A stretch of 64,000 bases of DNA from Siphonodentalium dalli (lineage: Eukaryota; Mollusca; Scaphopoda; Gadilida; Siphonodentaliidae), in contig CP136062.1 in NCBI GenBank assembly GCA_032622095.1, forward strand, positions 133,567,282-133,631,281. The letters run 5' to 3'. Below are positions 10,911 to 22,047 of this stretch, piece by piece. The notes beneath the pieces are model-generated. The model did no database searches. It was not told the DNA's origin and saw only the letters and a list, made by a program, of their open reading frames with translations. A program made the translations under genes and the position numbers. Positions within the stretch are counted from its first letter, which is position 1; each line of letters opens with the position of its first letter.

Positions 10911-11624
10911 ATAAAAGCGCTCAATAGATCGACATTCAAGACGAAGTTAGGTGACGAAAGTATTTCATTATTTTCGTACTTATGAATATCGTACAAAGGG
11001 AAACCCGATCGACAACTCTATCAACCAAGCGATCACAAAGTGATATGCAATCAACTTTAGTTTTCACAAGACGGACATTCAAAGACGCATGGACATTAAA
11101 CCGACCGGGGTTGAATTATGACAATGTGAAGAAAGCAATGTTTATAAGCAATTTGTTCGTAACAGGCTGTTTTAATCTGGAGAAAGATTACGTCACTCTG
11201 CACGAAGCAGCAAAAGGTCATTATTAATTTTTACATTTAATCCCCTAATCCCCCATCCAGCCCATTGTCCGTCTGGTCACTCGCGGCGCGCTGCCCACAA
11301 TGCATGTTTGTGATGACATTGTATTTATGACGGTCGAGGTTTATGAGCACCAAGTGTAAGACAATAGCTTAATCAGCCAAATGTGAATCACGACGATATT
11401 TTGTCGCTATTTGTCGTCAATACCGATACCGTCAAAATAATATGCATGCTTTTATGACAGATTGTAATTTGATAATGGTGTTACTGTAACAATATTAAGT
11501 TATTAGTTTCCAGATGTCACTTAGATATGTTCGCAAGGATAAATATTTAATGATTTAAAAAAAGATATTGATATAAAACAAAAAACTAATGACATTAAGA
11601 AGGACAATCCCGGTGTAACACGAT

Positions 11625-12747
11625 ATCTTCCCCCCTGGGTATCTTCCCCTCCGGGGGGGAACATACCCCGGGGTATCTTCCCCCCCACCCTGGATATCTC
11701 CCCCCCCCACTCGTACATTTTTTTTCCCTCACTTATTTTATATTATTATGGTAAGAAATGCCGAGAAAACTATTAAATTTTGTTGTTTTTTTTGTGGTTA
11801 TTTTGAAGTTTAACTTAACCCAATAATAGCATAAATATGTTAAAATATTACCTTATGATTCTATCGTTTAATTTGCTTTATATAGTCATGAAATGGCGAG
11901 AAATTAACTTTATATGAGCAAAATTTTATAGAGTAAAAATTTTGGGTGGGGGGGGGGGGGGGGGGGAGATACCCAGGCCTGAGTATCTTCCCCCCACCCA
12001 GCACCTACATATGACAAAAATTAAACGTATGATTTTATTTCTTAATTTGCTTTGTATAGTTATGAAATGGCGAGAAATTAACTTTATATGAGCAAAATTT
12101 GATAGAGTAAGAATTTGGGGTGGGGGGGGGAAGATACCCAGGCCTGAGTATCTTCCCCCCCCCCCCCCGGGACCCAGCGCCTATATATGAAAAAATTAAA
12201 CGTATGATTTTATTGCTTAATTTGTTTTATATAGTCATGAAATGGCGAGAAATTAACTTCATATGAGCAAAATTTTATTATAGTAAGAATTTGGGGTGGG
12301 GGGGGAAGATACCCAGGCCTGAGTATCTTCCCCCCCACCCAGCACCTACATACATGTATGACAAAAATTAAACATATGATTTTATTGCTTAATTTGCTTT
12401 ATATATTCATGAAATGGCGAGAAATTAACTTTATATGAGCAAAATTTGATAGAGTAAGAATTTGGGGTGGGGGGGGGAAGATACCCAGGCCTGAGTATCT
12501 TCCCCCCCACCCAGCGCCTACATATGAAAAAATTAAACGTATGATTTTATTGCTTAATTTGCTTTATATAGTCATGAAATGGCGAGAAATTAACTTTATA
12601 GGAGCAAAATTTGATAGAGTAAGAATTTGGGGTGGGGGGGGGGGGGGGAAATACCCAGGCCTGAGTATCTTCCCCCTCCCCCACCCAGCGCGTACATATG
12701 AAAAAATTAAACGTATGATTTTATTGCTTAATTTGCTTTATATAGTC
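11625..12747. repeat. Satellite with G/C runs and a palindromic core, period about 165-175 bp
   Basis: Anchor 'aaatggcgagaaattaact' recurs at 11891, 12065, 12240, 12412 and 12577 (spacing 174, 175, 172, 165). Each unit has a long G run, the palindrome 'gatacccaggcctgagtatc', and a long C run. The array is cut by the assembly gap. Runs of 8 to 20 G are likely to form secondary structure and to break assemblies. The left part (11625-11720) is a rearranged variant. Confidence 0.85.
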
Positions 12748-12847
12748 NNNNNNNNNNNNNNNNNNNNNNNNNNNNNNNNNNNNNNNNNNNNNNNNNNNNN
12801 NNNNNNNNNNNNNNNNNNNNNNNNNNNNNNNNNNNNNNNNNNNNNNN
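12748..12847. other. Assembly gap of 100 N
   Basis: Exactly 100 N, a usual placeholder for unknown gap size. It begins inside a satellite unit and ends inside a different repeat, so the true distance and even the adjacency across it are uncertain. Confidence 0.99.
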
Positions 12848-13725
12848 AGCACTTTTATTAGCTCACCTGAGACGAAGTCTCCGGTGGAGCTATAGTCATC
12901 ACTCCTCGTCCGTCGTCCGTCCGTCCATCCGTCCGTCCATCCGTCCGTCCATCCGTCCGTCCGTCAACAATTCTTTGAACATCTTCTCCTCTGAAACCGG
13001 AAGACCGAATTGGTTCATATTTGGTGTGGATGTTCCCTAGGTGACTCTCATTCAGATTTGTTCAAATGAGGTCACTGGGTCAAATAGTTGCGAAACCAGG
13101 GCCATAACTCTATTCCTCCACAGTAATTCTTACAACGACTTCTTGTCCATAACCATTGTGCCGATTTAGCTAATATTTGGTATGGAGGGTCCTTGGGTGA
13201 CTGGTGTTCAGATTTGTTCAAATGAGGTCACCCGGTCAATTAGTTGAGAAACCAGTGCCATAACTCATAGTAATTCTTACAATGACTTCTTCTACAAAAA
13301 TAATTGGCCGAATTAGCTTATATTTGGTACTGAGAGACCTTGGATGACTGGGAATCAGATTTGTTCAAATTGGGTCACTGGGTCAATTAGGGGCAGAGCC
13401 AGGGACATAACTCTAAAAACCAAAAAATTACATTTTTGCATTTTGATCATATTTGGTGTGGATGTTCCCTAGGTGACTGTCATTAAGATTTGTTCAAATG
13501 AGGTCACTGTGTCAAACAGTTGCGAAACCAGGGCCATAACTATATTCCTCCTTGGTAATTCTTATAACGACTTCTTGTCAACAAGCATTATGCCGATTTA
13601 GTTTATATTTGGTATGTGGGGTCATTGAATGACTGGGGTTCAGATTTGTTCAAATGGGGTCACTGGGTCAAATAGTGGTGGAGCCAGGGCCATAATTCCC
13701 CAAAAAATAATAAAAAATTCAGGAA
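12848..13725 (+). repeat. Bivalve-type dispersed repeat (agctcacctgag family)
   Basis: Starts 'ttagctcacctgagac' followed by a (tccg) run, then diverged ~170-bp units with 'cagatttgttcaaatgaggt', 'cactgggtcaaatag' and 'agggccataactc'. Related units continue at about 14745-15235 after an interruption. Non-coding; the class is unknown. Confidence 0.75.
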
Positions 13726-14059
13726 CTCCTTGATCAATTTAACATACAAAAAAAAATATCACCCCCCCCCCCCCCCCACATGACCCAGAACCCCACCCTG
13801 CCCCCAACCAACAGCATTCCACCCTATCTCATATCCTAACTCACAGGTAAATAAAGTTTTTTTTAAAATTCCCATTACAAGGCAACTCTCCTATGAACTG
13901 ATAGACACCACAGATAGAGTCCCCAGGGAGTGTATTCATGTCATCCATAATTTAAATGAGATTAATGGTGTTATCAATGAAGCACCCTTGTTGTTTACAT
14001 TATCACTCAGTGGTCATTAAAATCAGATTAATTTCATTTTCTCAGAGTGCCTGGCATTT

Positions 14060-14745
14060 GTTGAATGAGGTTCACAGAGGGTGAATTTAGTGACGCTATC
14101 CTACACAGAAGGCTAGCATAACCAAATACACCCTCTGAGAACCTTATTCCGCTTAGGCCTCATCTTCTGGGAAGTATCTAGAGTCTCAAGATCTCATTCT
14201 GCTTAGGCCTCATTTTCTGGGAAGTATCTATAGTATCAAATTTACATTGTTGTTAGTTAAATTTCCCTTCTAGGAAGTTTCTGTATCCCTTAATTTGCAG
14301 AAGATAAAATTCATGATTGAGGTGCCCAATGGGTGAACATCACCAATTTCAACTGGGGAACTTCAATCTTATTCTAGGTCTTCCATAGCAGTTGAGGGCC
14401 TTATCAGAATGAGGTCCCCAGAGGGTGAATTTAGTGATACTAGCCCGCTGTGCAGGATAGCCTCACTAAATTCACCCTCTGGGTACCTCATTCTGCAAAT
14501 AACAGACAGACTATTTCAAAGCTTGATTCAAGGCTAGCATCACCAAATTCACCATTTGGGGACCTCATTCTGCTTAGGCCTCATCTTCTGGGAAGTATCT
14601 ATAGTATCAAATTTACATTGTTGTTAGTTAAATTTCCCTTCTAGGAAGTTTCTATATCCCCTAATTTGCAGAAAATAAAATTCATAAATGAGGTGCCCAA
14701 TGGGTGAATATCACCAACTTCAACTGGGGAACTTAATTTTTATCC
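14060..14745. repeat. Inverted-repeat family 'ccccagagggtgaattt'
   Basis: Repeated in both orientations: 'gaggtccccagagggtgaat' and 'attcaccctctggg', separated by ~60 bp, plus duplicated 'ttctgggaagtatctat' blocks at 14168, 14215 and 14588. Other copies lie at 26010-26360 and 49670-50130. Probably a foldback DNA transposon family. Confidence 0.65.
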
Positions 14746-15235
14746 TTATCAGATTTGTGAAAATGGGATCACAAAGTCAAATAAGGGCAGAGCAAGAGAC
14801 TTAACTATTTCACTACATAGTAATTCTTAAAATATGTTTGCAAGAACTAGTTGGCTTATATAGAATGGAATGTTCTTCCTTGACTGCAATTCAGATTTTT
14901 TTAATGGGGTCACCTGGTCAAATAGGGGCCAAGCGAAGGACAGTTTCCCTCTTAATATGCTTCCTTCACAAGGACCATCAGGTCTATTTGACTGATATTT
15001 ATGATTTGTATGAAGGGTTCTTTGGTGTCTGGGATTCAAATTTATTCAGATGGGGTCACCCGGTTAAATAGGGTGGGACCAGGGACATAACTATATGTCT
15101 CTATAGTAATTCTTAAAATGTCTTCTCAAGGGATTTTGGACTATTTAGCTTACATATAGTATGGAGGAATCAGGAAGATCCTTAGTGACTGAGATACAGA
15201 TTTGTTAAAATGAGGTCAACCTGTCAAGAAATGGC
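14746..15235 (+). repeat. Continuation of the agctcacctgag-family repeat
   Basis: Diverged units with 'aatggggtcacctggtcaaa', 'agatggggtcacccggttaa' and 'agtaattcttaaaat', matching the phrasing at 12848-13725. The 14060-14745 elements appear inserted between the two parts. Confidence 0.6.
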
Positions 15236-15383
15236 AGTCTATGGGGAGTTAACACTTTTGTGTCCAATAAAATCATAGAAATACCAAATTCATTAAAACA
15301 TCTACCTTGGAACCACCTGACTGATTGGTCTGACATACATGTATTGTGTTTTGGGTCCATGGATAATTGGGCTTCAAACATGT

Positions 15384-15758
15384 TTAAATGGTTTTAGAAA
15401 AAGGCGCTTGTGAGATTGGAAATTTCCAACAATTGAGAAAGTTTGAGGTGTCGGTTGTGAAATTCCAACCTAAGACTTGGGAGTCTGGATCCCGGTTGGG
15501 AGGGGACTTGTTGAGCTGGAGGAGGGGGGTGATCAGTAGTGTACAGTTGGCAATTTCAAGGTGGTTTTTTACCAAGCTAAGTCTCTCTAGCCACATATCC
15601 TGTTTAAATCTACTTCTTTTAAAGTGATTATGAAAAGTGCTGACTGTTTTGGTCTCCAGAGTCCCAGTCTTATCAGTCTTTGCAGTCTGGTGAGCGACCC
15701 CACAGTCATTGACTGTCTTGTTAATTAGCTTTCTGGCTCCATGCTTTTCAGTCTCCAT
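15384..15758 (-). CDS. Possible transposon-derived open frame starting inside the inverted end
   Basis: A 124-codon minus-strand frame whose ATG lies within the right inverted arm. The N-terminus is METEKHGARKLINKTVNDCG, followed by a Thr/Lys-rich part (HQTAKTDKTGTLETKTVST). No transposase catalytic motif is visible. The matching position in the left arm is frame-shifted by a missing base. It may be the decayed 5' part of an element-encoded protein. It may also be chance. Confidence 0.25.
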   Translation of the reverse strand: METEKHGARKLINKTVNDCGVAHQTAKTDKTGTLETKTVSTFHNHFKRSRFKQDMWLERLSLVKNHLEIANCTLLITPLLQLNKSPPNRDPDSQVLGWNFTTDTSNFLNCWKFPISQAPFSKTI

Positions 15759-15867
15759 TTTGGTTCAAAAAAAGTTTAGCCAAAAGTTTAGCCAAATGAA
15801 TTTTTTTTAGCCAAATTCGAAAAAGATTAGCCATTGGTTAATTTGGCTACCGACAGCGTGAACACTG
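15720..15867 (-). mobile_element. Right inverted end pairing with 10767
   Basis: Reverse complement of 10767-10910, ending 'accgacagcgtgaacactg'. See the left end for evidence. The space between holds the satellite, the gap and other repeats. Confidence 0.6.
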
Positions 15868-16189
15868 CTGGATAGTATAGAAAATCCATGCAATGTTTAA
15901 TAAATAACCAGCTACATGGTTTATTCACCCTTTCATTATAGCATGATGTTCAAGTTTACTTTGCGCACTTTTATTCCAAAGACTTGTGTTCTGGTTACAC
16001 ACAGCAGGCAAAATAACGCCAATTCTGAATTTGGTGGTTCCATATTAATTCACTCTGCCTTTGTTTGGAGGTTCAGTAGCTTTTACGGAGAAAGGATTTA
16101 TCAGATGATGTTCATCACTCATCCAAATTTACAACAGTTGAAAATTTCATGCAGAGTTAGTTTGAAATTGTTATGATAATTCAATTTTT

Positions 16190-16995
16190 ATGTTTACCCA
16201 TACCATAGTATGGTAAACATAGTGTCGTTGCCCGGATTGACCACTCGTCCGTCTGTCCGTCTGTCCGTCTGTCCGTAGACACTTTACGAGTAATGCGATA
16301 ACTCAAACATTTTCTATCCGATCGAAACCAAATTTTGTATATGGGTTTCTCAGCCCAAAATACAGATCGAGTTCGAATTTGGGTTTGATCCGAGATTTTG
16401 TTACAGAGTTATGGCCCTTTTTCAACTTAGAATTCACGCATTCTGCCATAACTCAAACATTTTTTATCTGATTGGAACCAAATTTGGTATGTGAGTTTCA
16501 CAGCCGAAAATACAGACCGAGTTCGAATATGGGTTTGATCCGATTAATTTTAAAGGAGTTATGACCCTTTTTCCAGAAATAAAAAAAAAATTAGATTCTT
16601 TTTTAGATTTAGCTCCTTGTTTGACTCATTGTGTTCATATTTTGTACGTAGGTTTATGATGACACATGGCTCACCAGTATAGTTTTTGGTATCGATTGGT
16701 TGATCGGTTTATCTGATACATCAAAGTCAAACAATTTTCTTCTGATCTGCCTCATATTTCTTACCTAGGTCTTTCTTAGCACGTTCTTCATCTGTATGGA
16801 TTTTGGTATTGTTTAGTTAACCCTTTCCACTCTTGTTTTTAAATAGAATTCATCCAAGCCAGGATGACTCAAACATTTTTCATCTGATCGACACCAATTT
16901 TGGTATATGAATTTCTGACCCCTAAATACAGATCAAGTGCGAATATGGGTTTGATCCGGTATATATTAACAGAGTTATGGCCCTTTATAATTCAT
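16190..16995 (+). repeat. Bivalve-type dispersed repeat (gataactcaaacattttct family)
   Basis: Begins with the hairpin 'ccataccatagtatgg', then a 'gtccgtct' run, then three units with 'ataactcaaacatttttt' and 'gggtttgatccg'. No coding sequence. Confidence 0.75.
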
Positions 16996-19012
16996 ACATC
17001 TTTTCCATGCACTATTAAATTTGAATAGAACAAGACACAACACACACCTGTGTTATTGGAAGGAGATAATTTATTGCTTTGGACACAGTGACCTGATAGT
17101 TCCACTGGTGACTGCAGACTTAATATAAACATCTGTCAAACTTTGATTGATGTTAGACTCTTTATTCCAGTTCTGTTCTCTGTTGAAACCATGCAGTTCA
17201 TGGCATTATTGTTTACAGAGACACTGTTGTTATAACTTAGAAAATAATTAATACAGCATTCCTTATGTTCCATCATATGATGACATTGAAAATGATTAAC
17301 CCTCTGCACACATCATATGGTCTTCTGATGTTTTTTATTTGATCATTCTCCTATTCTATGTACATGTTGATGGTGATCCACTTTTAATTTGCATGAATTT
17401 GGGATTAAAATTAACCCATTCGATTGACTCATATTATCTGATAGACATATATTAAATTATCACTTTAACTTTGAGCCAGGTTCAGTCAGTGTTTCAAGAA
17501 ATGACCAATTGAAATTCATCATTAGAGGATATGTCTTATTTTGAAATTCCCTCAATTGCATTTGGGCTACAGGATAATATTAACAGTGCTGGGATTCTTG
17601 AGACTGACTTATTGTATGGGTTTCTAAATCCAATGACATGCATTTTGTTGACTACTCTGTGTTTATCAGTTCATTAGTTTGGGTAAGATTAACCCCTTAC
17701 TATCCAATTTGATAACTCAAATATTTCCATTGATTATGTTTATAGTTCTGGCACAGTTTATGATAACACACCTCTAACCTGCATAGTGAGGGTCATTTGG
17801 TTTATTTGCTTAAATATATTAACATCCTTCACCAATCCTGTTGACACAATGTGATAGCTAAATATTTTTTGCATGATTACTCTATAAATAATCACATCTG
17901 TGATAATCATGACACATTATTCACCTGTATAGATTTTGGTATCGATCGAATGGTTGTGATAATATTATAAACCTTAACTTTAATTATATTTAAACTGTTC
18001 ACAAACATATCTTTCTAATGATCAACTTACAAGAAAATTAACATTTATATCCAATCATTAGCAATCATATTTTATATCCAGGTCTATACATCCCTCACTT
18101 CTATAGTTGATCAGGTATTGATTGTTTTTTAGTGGTGAAATATTAATAGGTTGCTATGAATTTTTAATATGCAGCTGACACAAGATATTATGAACAAAAA
18201 AATAGCAATGATAATAAAAAAACCTACACGATATGTAATGTCTCATGTTCCAATGTAATAAATAGATAAATTTAGTTGCTATGATGTTTATCTACCTAAT
18301 TTCTTAACTATTTGATATTTAACAGCTATGGTGCTTCTCTCCGACTATGGATTGAGCTTAATTAGACTTATAACTCTATAAGACATACATGTATCTGTGT
18401 TGGAGTCACTAATAGGTTGAAATCAAAGCCACGTCTGTTAACATTGTGTTAATGTGAGCAAGGTGCCCAATAAGTGTGATTTCACTTGTGAATTAATAGT
18501 AAGGTGTGAATTGTTTAAAGTTTTGCACTCATGAAAAGGATGGGGTAAGGATATATGAAAATAGCTCATCGCTGTCGCCAAGGTATGGGTTAAACATCTG
18601 CCGATCGTGATCGGCCTCTCGTTTAAATTAGTATATAAAGGTAAATTTCTTGTTTCCCTACATTTGGTCAAAATGACCATCTGTTGGAAAAATTTCCAAA
18701 TGTATATGGTGGGTGTTAGGTTGGAAATTTACAATTTCCCTGATTCGGCCTAGTTCAAGGGGGTGGGCTGGGGTGAACTTGGAAAGGTGAAACTCTGAAG
18801 TCGGACACACCCCATCCAACGGAGACCTAGCCACGTCCCTGCACTCATGAGGGAAACACATCCAGTCAAGGGACACTCAACCAGCATTGGAATCCTGTTG
18901 TCAGGTGATGATAGAGGTGCCTGAGAACACAGAATTTTTTTTTTTTTCCCCTGAATTTAGCCAGTCTAAAATGTCACATTAATCATGTGCATGTTGCTAT
19001 AATTTATGTCAG
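16996..19012. other. No gene recognised; AT-rich, PDCD4 intron if the gene extends left
   Basis: I looked here on the plus strand for the exon that should precede 19013 in PDCD4 and found none. The part around 18680-18870 is GC-richer and shares wording with 30290-30660, probably an old repeat. Confidence 0.4.
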
Positions 19013-19123
19013 GCAACATTGATGGTGTTGGAAGATTTCAAAGAGAGATCTGAAGACAGAATGACAGCGTTTCTGAAGTCACTAGCCGAATCCACCATCA
19101 TTACTCCAGAACAGTTTGACCAG
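19013..19123 (+). CDS. PDCD4: PDCD4, third-last coding exon (C-terminal MA3 domain, first part)
   Basis: PDCD4 is a tumour-suppressor-type translation inhibitor: its two MA3 domains bind eIF4A and block its helicase activity and joining to eIF4G. This exon lies between 'aatttatgtcag' and 'gtttgttat' and gives 37 codons, phase 0 at both ends. The peptide starts ATLMVLEDFKERSEDRMTAF and ends LKSLAESTIITPEQFDQ. It lines up with the vertebrate segment EAIIMVLESTGESTFKMILD in MA3-2 by alternating hydrophobic positions. It joins in frame to 20759-20898. The exon before it (family pattern HFHHELVYE) was not found in the window. The identification rests mainly on the two following exons, which match far more closely. 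Confidence 0.9.
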
Positions 19124-19124
19124 G

Positions 19125-19520
19125 TTTGTTATACCCCATGTTATACCCCCATCCATCCGAGCAGATATGTCAAACACCAATTGTTGGATCTAAATTTGGT
19201 ATGGATGTGCACCACTATGAGGACATTCAGAGGAGTGTTCAATCGTTTTATTCAGGTTTTCCATTCTAGAGTTATTCATTTTTGTTTATTTGAAAATGTT
19301 CGTTTTTATACCCCCCCCCCCCCCCCGCAACGAAGGGGTGGGGTGGGGTGGGTATACTGGAATCGGCTTGTCCGTCGAGCCGTGGACACAAATTTGTCCG
19401 GAGTTTTTCTCAAGCCTAGAAGATGACTCAACCATAGGTTGTCGGATCTCAATGAAATTTGGTGTGGATGTTCACTACTAGGAAGACATTCAATGGAGTC
19501 ATGAGGTGACATCAGTATAT
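19125..19520 (+). repeat. Bivalve-type dispersed repeat with C run (ttatacccc family)
   Basis: Two units with 'ttggatctaaatttggtatg' or 'cggatctcaatgaaattt', separated by 'tttttata', a run of 15 or more C, and 'gtatactggaatcggcttgt'. It lies directly after the PDCD4 exon, in its intron. Confidence 0.7.
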
Positions 19521-19688
19521 TCCACGAAAACCCAACCTGTACTACAACAATAATAGATGACTAACTAGCATGAAAACCAAACAATTATTTGATACTGAAA
19601 ATATTCACTGCTGGTGTGTAATAAACACAGAACTTCACGTTGGTGTGAAGGAGATGACCTTTATTGCACTTGTTTGTTGTGCTACCAG

Positions 19689-19950
19689 TTAACCCTTCCT
19701 TGACTGGAGCTTCCTGAAATTTTGGGAAGACACTGTTCCAATGCATTTTCTTATATATGCAAGTCTCCCATAGGGAGTCTCGGATATACATATATAAGAG
19801 AATACATTGGCTTAACAATATTTACATTGACATTGTAAGCCGGTGCATTCTCTTATATATTCGAAGCTACCTATGTGAGACTTGGATATATAAGAGAATG
19901 CAATGGCACATGATCTTTAATGCTGCACCAGCTCCCGTCAAAGGGTTTAA
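19689..19950. mobile_element. TTAA MITE, family P1
   Basis: Starts TTAACCCTTCCTTGACTGGA and ends 'cccgtcaaagggtttaa'. Contains two palindromic cores with 'attctcttatatatgc'-type arms separated by 'aacaatatttacattgac'. It lies in the PDCD4 intron. Confidence 0.8.
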
Positions 19951-20070
19951 ACGCAAGCCTGATGGCTAAAAACTCATGTGATAACAATCCCCACATTCAC
20001 ACAACTGTGTGGTTCTGGCCATATACCTCTGAAGTAATAACAGAAAGTTCATTTGAAAGATACACCATCT

Positions 20071-20330
20071 TTTACCCTTTCTATACTAAATACTTATTGA
20101 CTAGTTCCCTTAAGAAATGTTCAGATAATAAGCTCAACAAACATAGGTCATTTGTTGAACTTGTTATCTGGACATTTACCACCAATGAATATGAATTCTT
20201 CTTCATTTGTATTATCAATTCCCAGTCATCTGCCTACATTACCTGAACATTCCTCCAAGTAAATAATAGATCATTCCAATGTATACTTAACAATTGGGTG
20301 GGAGAATCCATTTAGTGAAGAAAGGGTTAA
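20071..20330 (+). mobile_element. TTAA MITE, family P2
   Basis: Starts 'tttaccctttctatactaa', ends 'gaagaaagggttaa', with the core 'gttcagataataagctcaac' and its complement. PDCD4 intron. Confidence 0.8.
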
Positions 20331-20758
20331 TGAGAAATAATGCATAAACAAATTTACTAATGTCCCAGAATGTCCCGCTGTTTTTCGAAGTATTATGTTT
20401 TGATCGACCAACACTCCTCCTTTAAGTTTTGTTAGTAGATAATTGAGCGCTTTCAACAATTGTTTTGTTACTCATGTTTTTACCATTTGGCTGCCAAATG
20501 CATTGTATTTTGATGAAAGTATATAATTCACAGTATCGTTACTAAAAGACGCACACCACAGCCTGAAGAAGTCAGACAGTGCCTGTGAATCTACTTTAAA
20601 TGGAAAAATCACCTGAGCGCATATCAATCCTTACATCGTAAAGTACTTGAAATATCTTTTGTGAAAAAATTAGCTTATGTCTTTTGACAGTAAAGAGAGT
20701 CAAATTTCATCTTGACATGTATATATTGAGTGATTTCTGGATTTTTGCTTTAATACAG

Positions 20759-20898
20759 GGTTTCAGAAGAATTTATGATGAGTTGCCTGAAATATCAGTT
20801 GATGTCCCAGAAGCAATCGTGTACCTCGAAAGATATGCTGAAAAATGCTTCACAGCAAAATTCCTATCACAAGAAATATACAAGGATCTGCCACAAAG
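20759..20898 (+). CDS. PDCD4: PDCD4, second-last coding exon (C-terminal MA3 domain, second part)
   Basis: Lies between 'tttaatacag' and 'gtatgata', 140 nt, starting in phase 0 and ending with two bases (AG) of a split Arg codon. The peptide begins GFRRIYDELPEISVDVPEAI and continues through YLERYAEKCFTAKFLSQEIY to KDLPQR. It matches the vertebrate segment GYERIYNEIPDINLDVPHSY residue by residue in the conserved helix positions (RIY-E-P-I-DVP, then LER-E-CF). This is the part of MA3-2 that forms the last helices before the C-terminal tail. The intron on each side is loaded with MITEs. The evidence for PDCD4 is strong. Confidence 0.97.
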
Positions 20899-21345
20899 GT
20901 ATGATAATCCACCCATCCTCACCTGGTTGTCACTAGCAAGAAAAATTATCTCTGCTACATATGGAAACTTGATTTTACAATTGTAACTTGGCCCATCAGC
21001 ATCACAGATCTTGTTATACCCCCTGTAACGAGTTATGGACATATATTTACATACTGAGTGTGATTATCACTAAATCCAGCATTCCGATTGGTCGGCGACC
21101 ACGTGACTAGTTGCATTTATTTCTCGATAAACCTGCAAGAGGGTCATAATGACAACCATAATTACATCGACGCGTCATTGATTTTGGAGAAGAAGAATGC
21201 GTAATGTTTTGGGCGCATTTGCAATCGCGCAGGATTGACTTAATAAATCATCAGGTTTCAATATAAAGAGCCTCGTTTTGAAATTGTTTGTGTTAACTTT
21301 TGCCAATATAAAATTGATTAAAAACACCTTCGGTGTCACGTAGTA

Positions 21346-21948
21346 TTAACGGGTTTTACATACAAATTATGACCACTTACCTCACGGTTACATCTCCATA
21401 AAAACAGTCCACATGACAGTTAATCCTTAAATAGTTTTCATTTGTAGATGCAGGTTAATTTTCCGCTTGTGCAAACTTGTCAGTGAACACTGAAATTATT
21501 TTTGTTTCCGAACCCAATAAAATTGAACAGTAAATCGGCGTGAAATGTATCCGCTTTTATGTTCTAGAATAATGTAGCACATCTCATTGTATACTGTTGT
21601 CAATTGTATTTTGTAAATAAAACAGAAAATAAAATGAATTTTGATGAAAGTGTTGTCTGCAGGTGAGAGAATTTGACCTGCTTTCAAAAACACGTCACGT
21701 GACAAATGGGAAATTCCGACCAGTCACGTGACAAATGGTACAAAAATAACTTCTCAGCTGGTTTCTGATCGGGTGCTATGGGATATTTTGTGCTGGTTTT
21801 GTCACGATACACTTTTCGATTTAAATACATTTACAAAAGTGGCTTTTCTCTAAATGTATATAATTTTAAGGATTAACTGTCATGTGGACTGTTTTTATGG
21901 AGATGTAACCATGAGGTAAGTGGTCATAACTTGTATGTAAAACCCTTT
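21346..21948. mobile_element. Foldback element with ~80-bp inverted arms
   Basis: The left arm (21350-21435) and right arm (21865-21948) are complements containing 'atgaccacttacctcacgg' and 'cagtccacatgacagttaat'. A third copy of the left arm follows at 21951-22033. It may be bounded by TTAA-like sites. PDCD4 intron. Confidence 0.7.
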
Positions 21949-21950
21949 AC

Positions 21951-22033
21951 ACAACCCTTTACACAAGTTATGACCACTTACCTCACGGTTACATCTCCAT
22001 AAAAACAGTCCACATGACAGTTAATCCTTAAAT
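21951..22033 (+). repeat. Extra arm copy of the 21346 foldback element
   Basis: Repeats 'gttatgaccacttacctcac' and the rest of the arm, ending 'aatccttaaat'. Probably left by rearrangement or gene conversion between arms. Confidence 0.7.
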
Positions 22034-22047
22034 ATTGATATATATTA

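Noticed and set aside
12541-12747. Open frame running into the N gap
   Set aside because: It is satellite sequence and the frame continues only through Ns.
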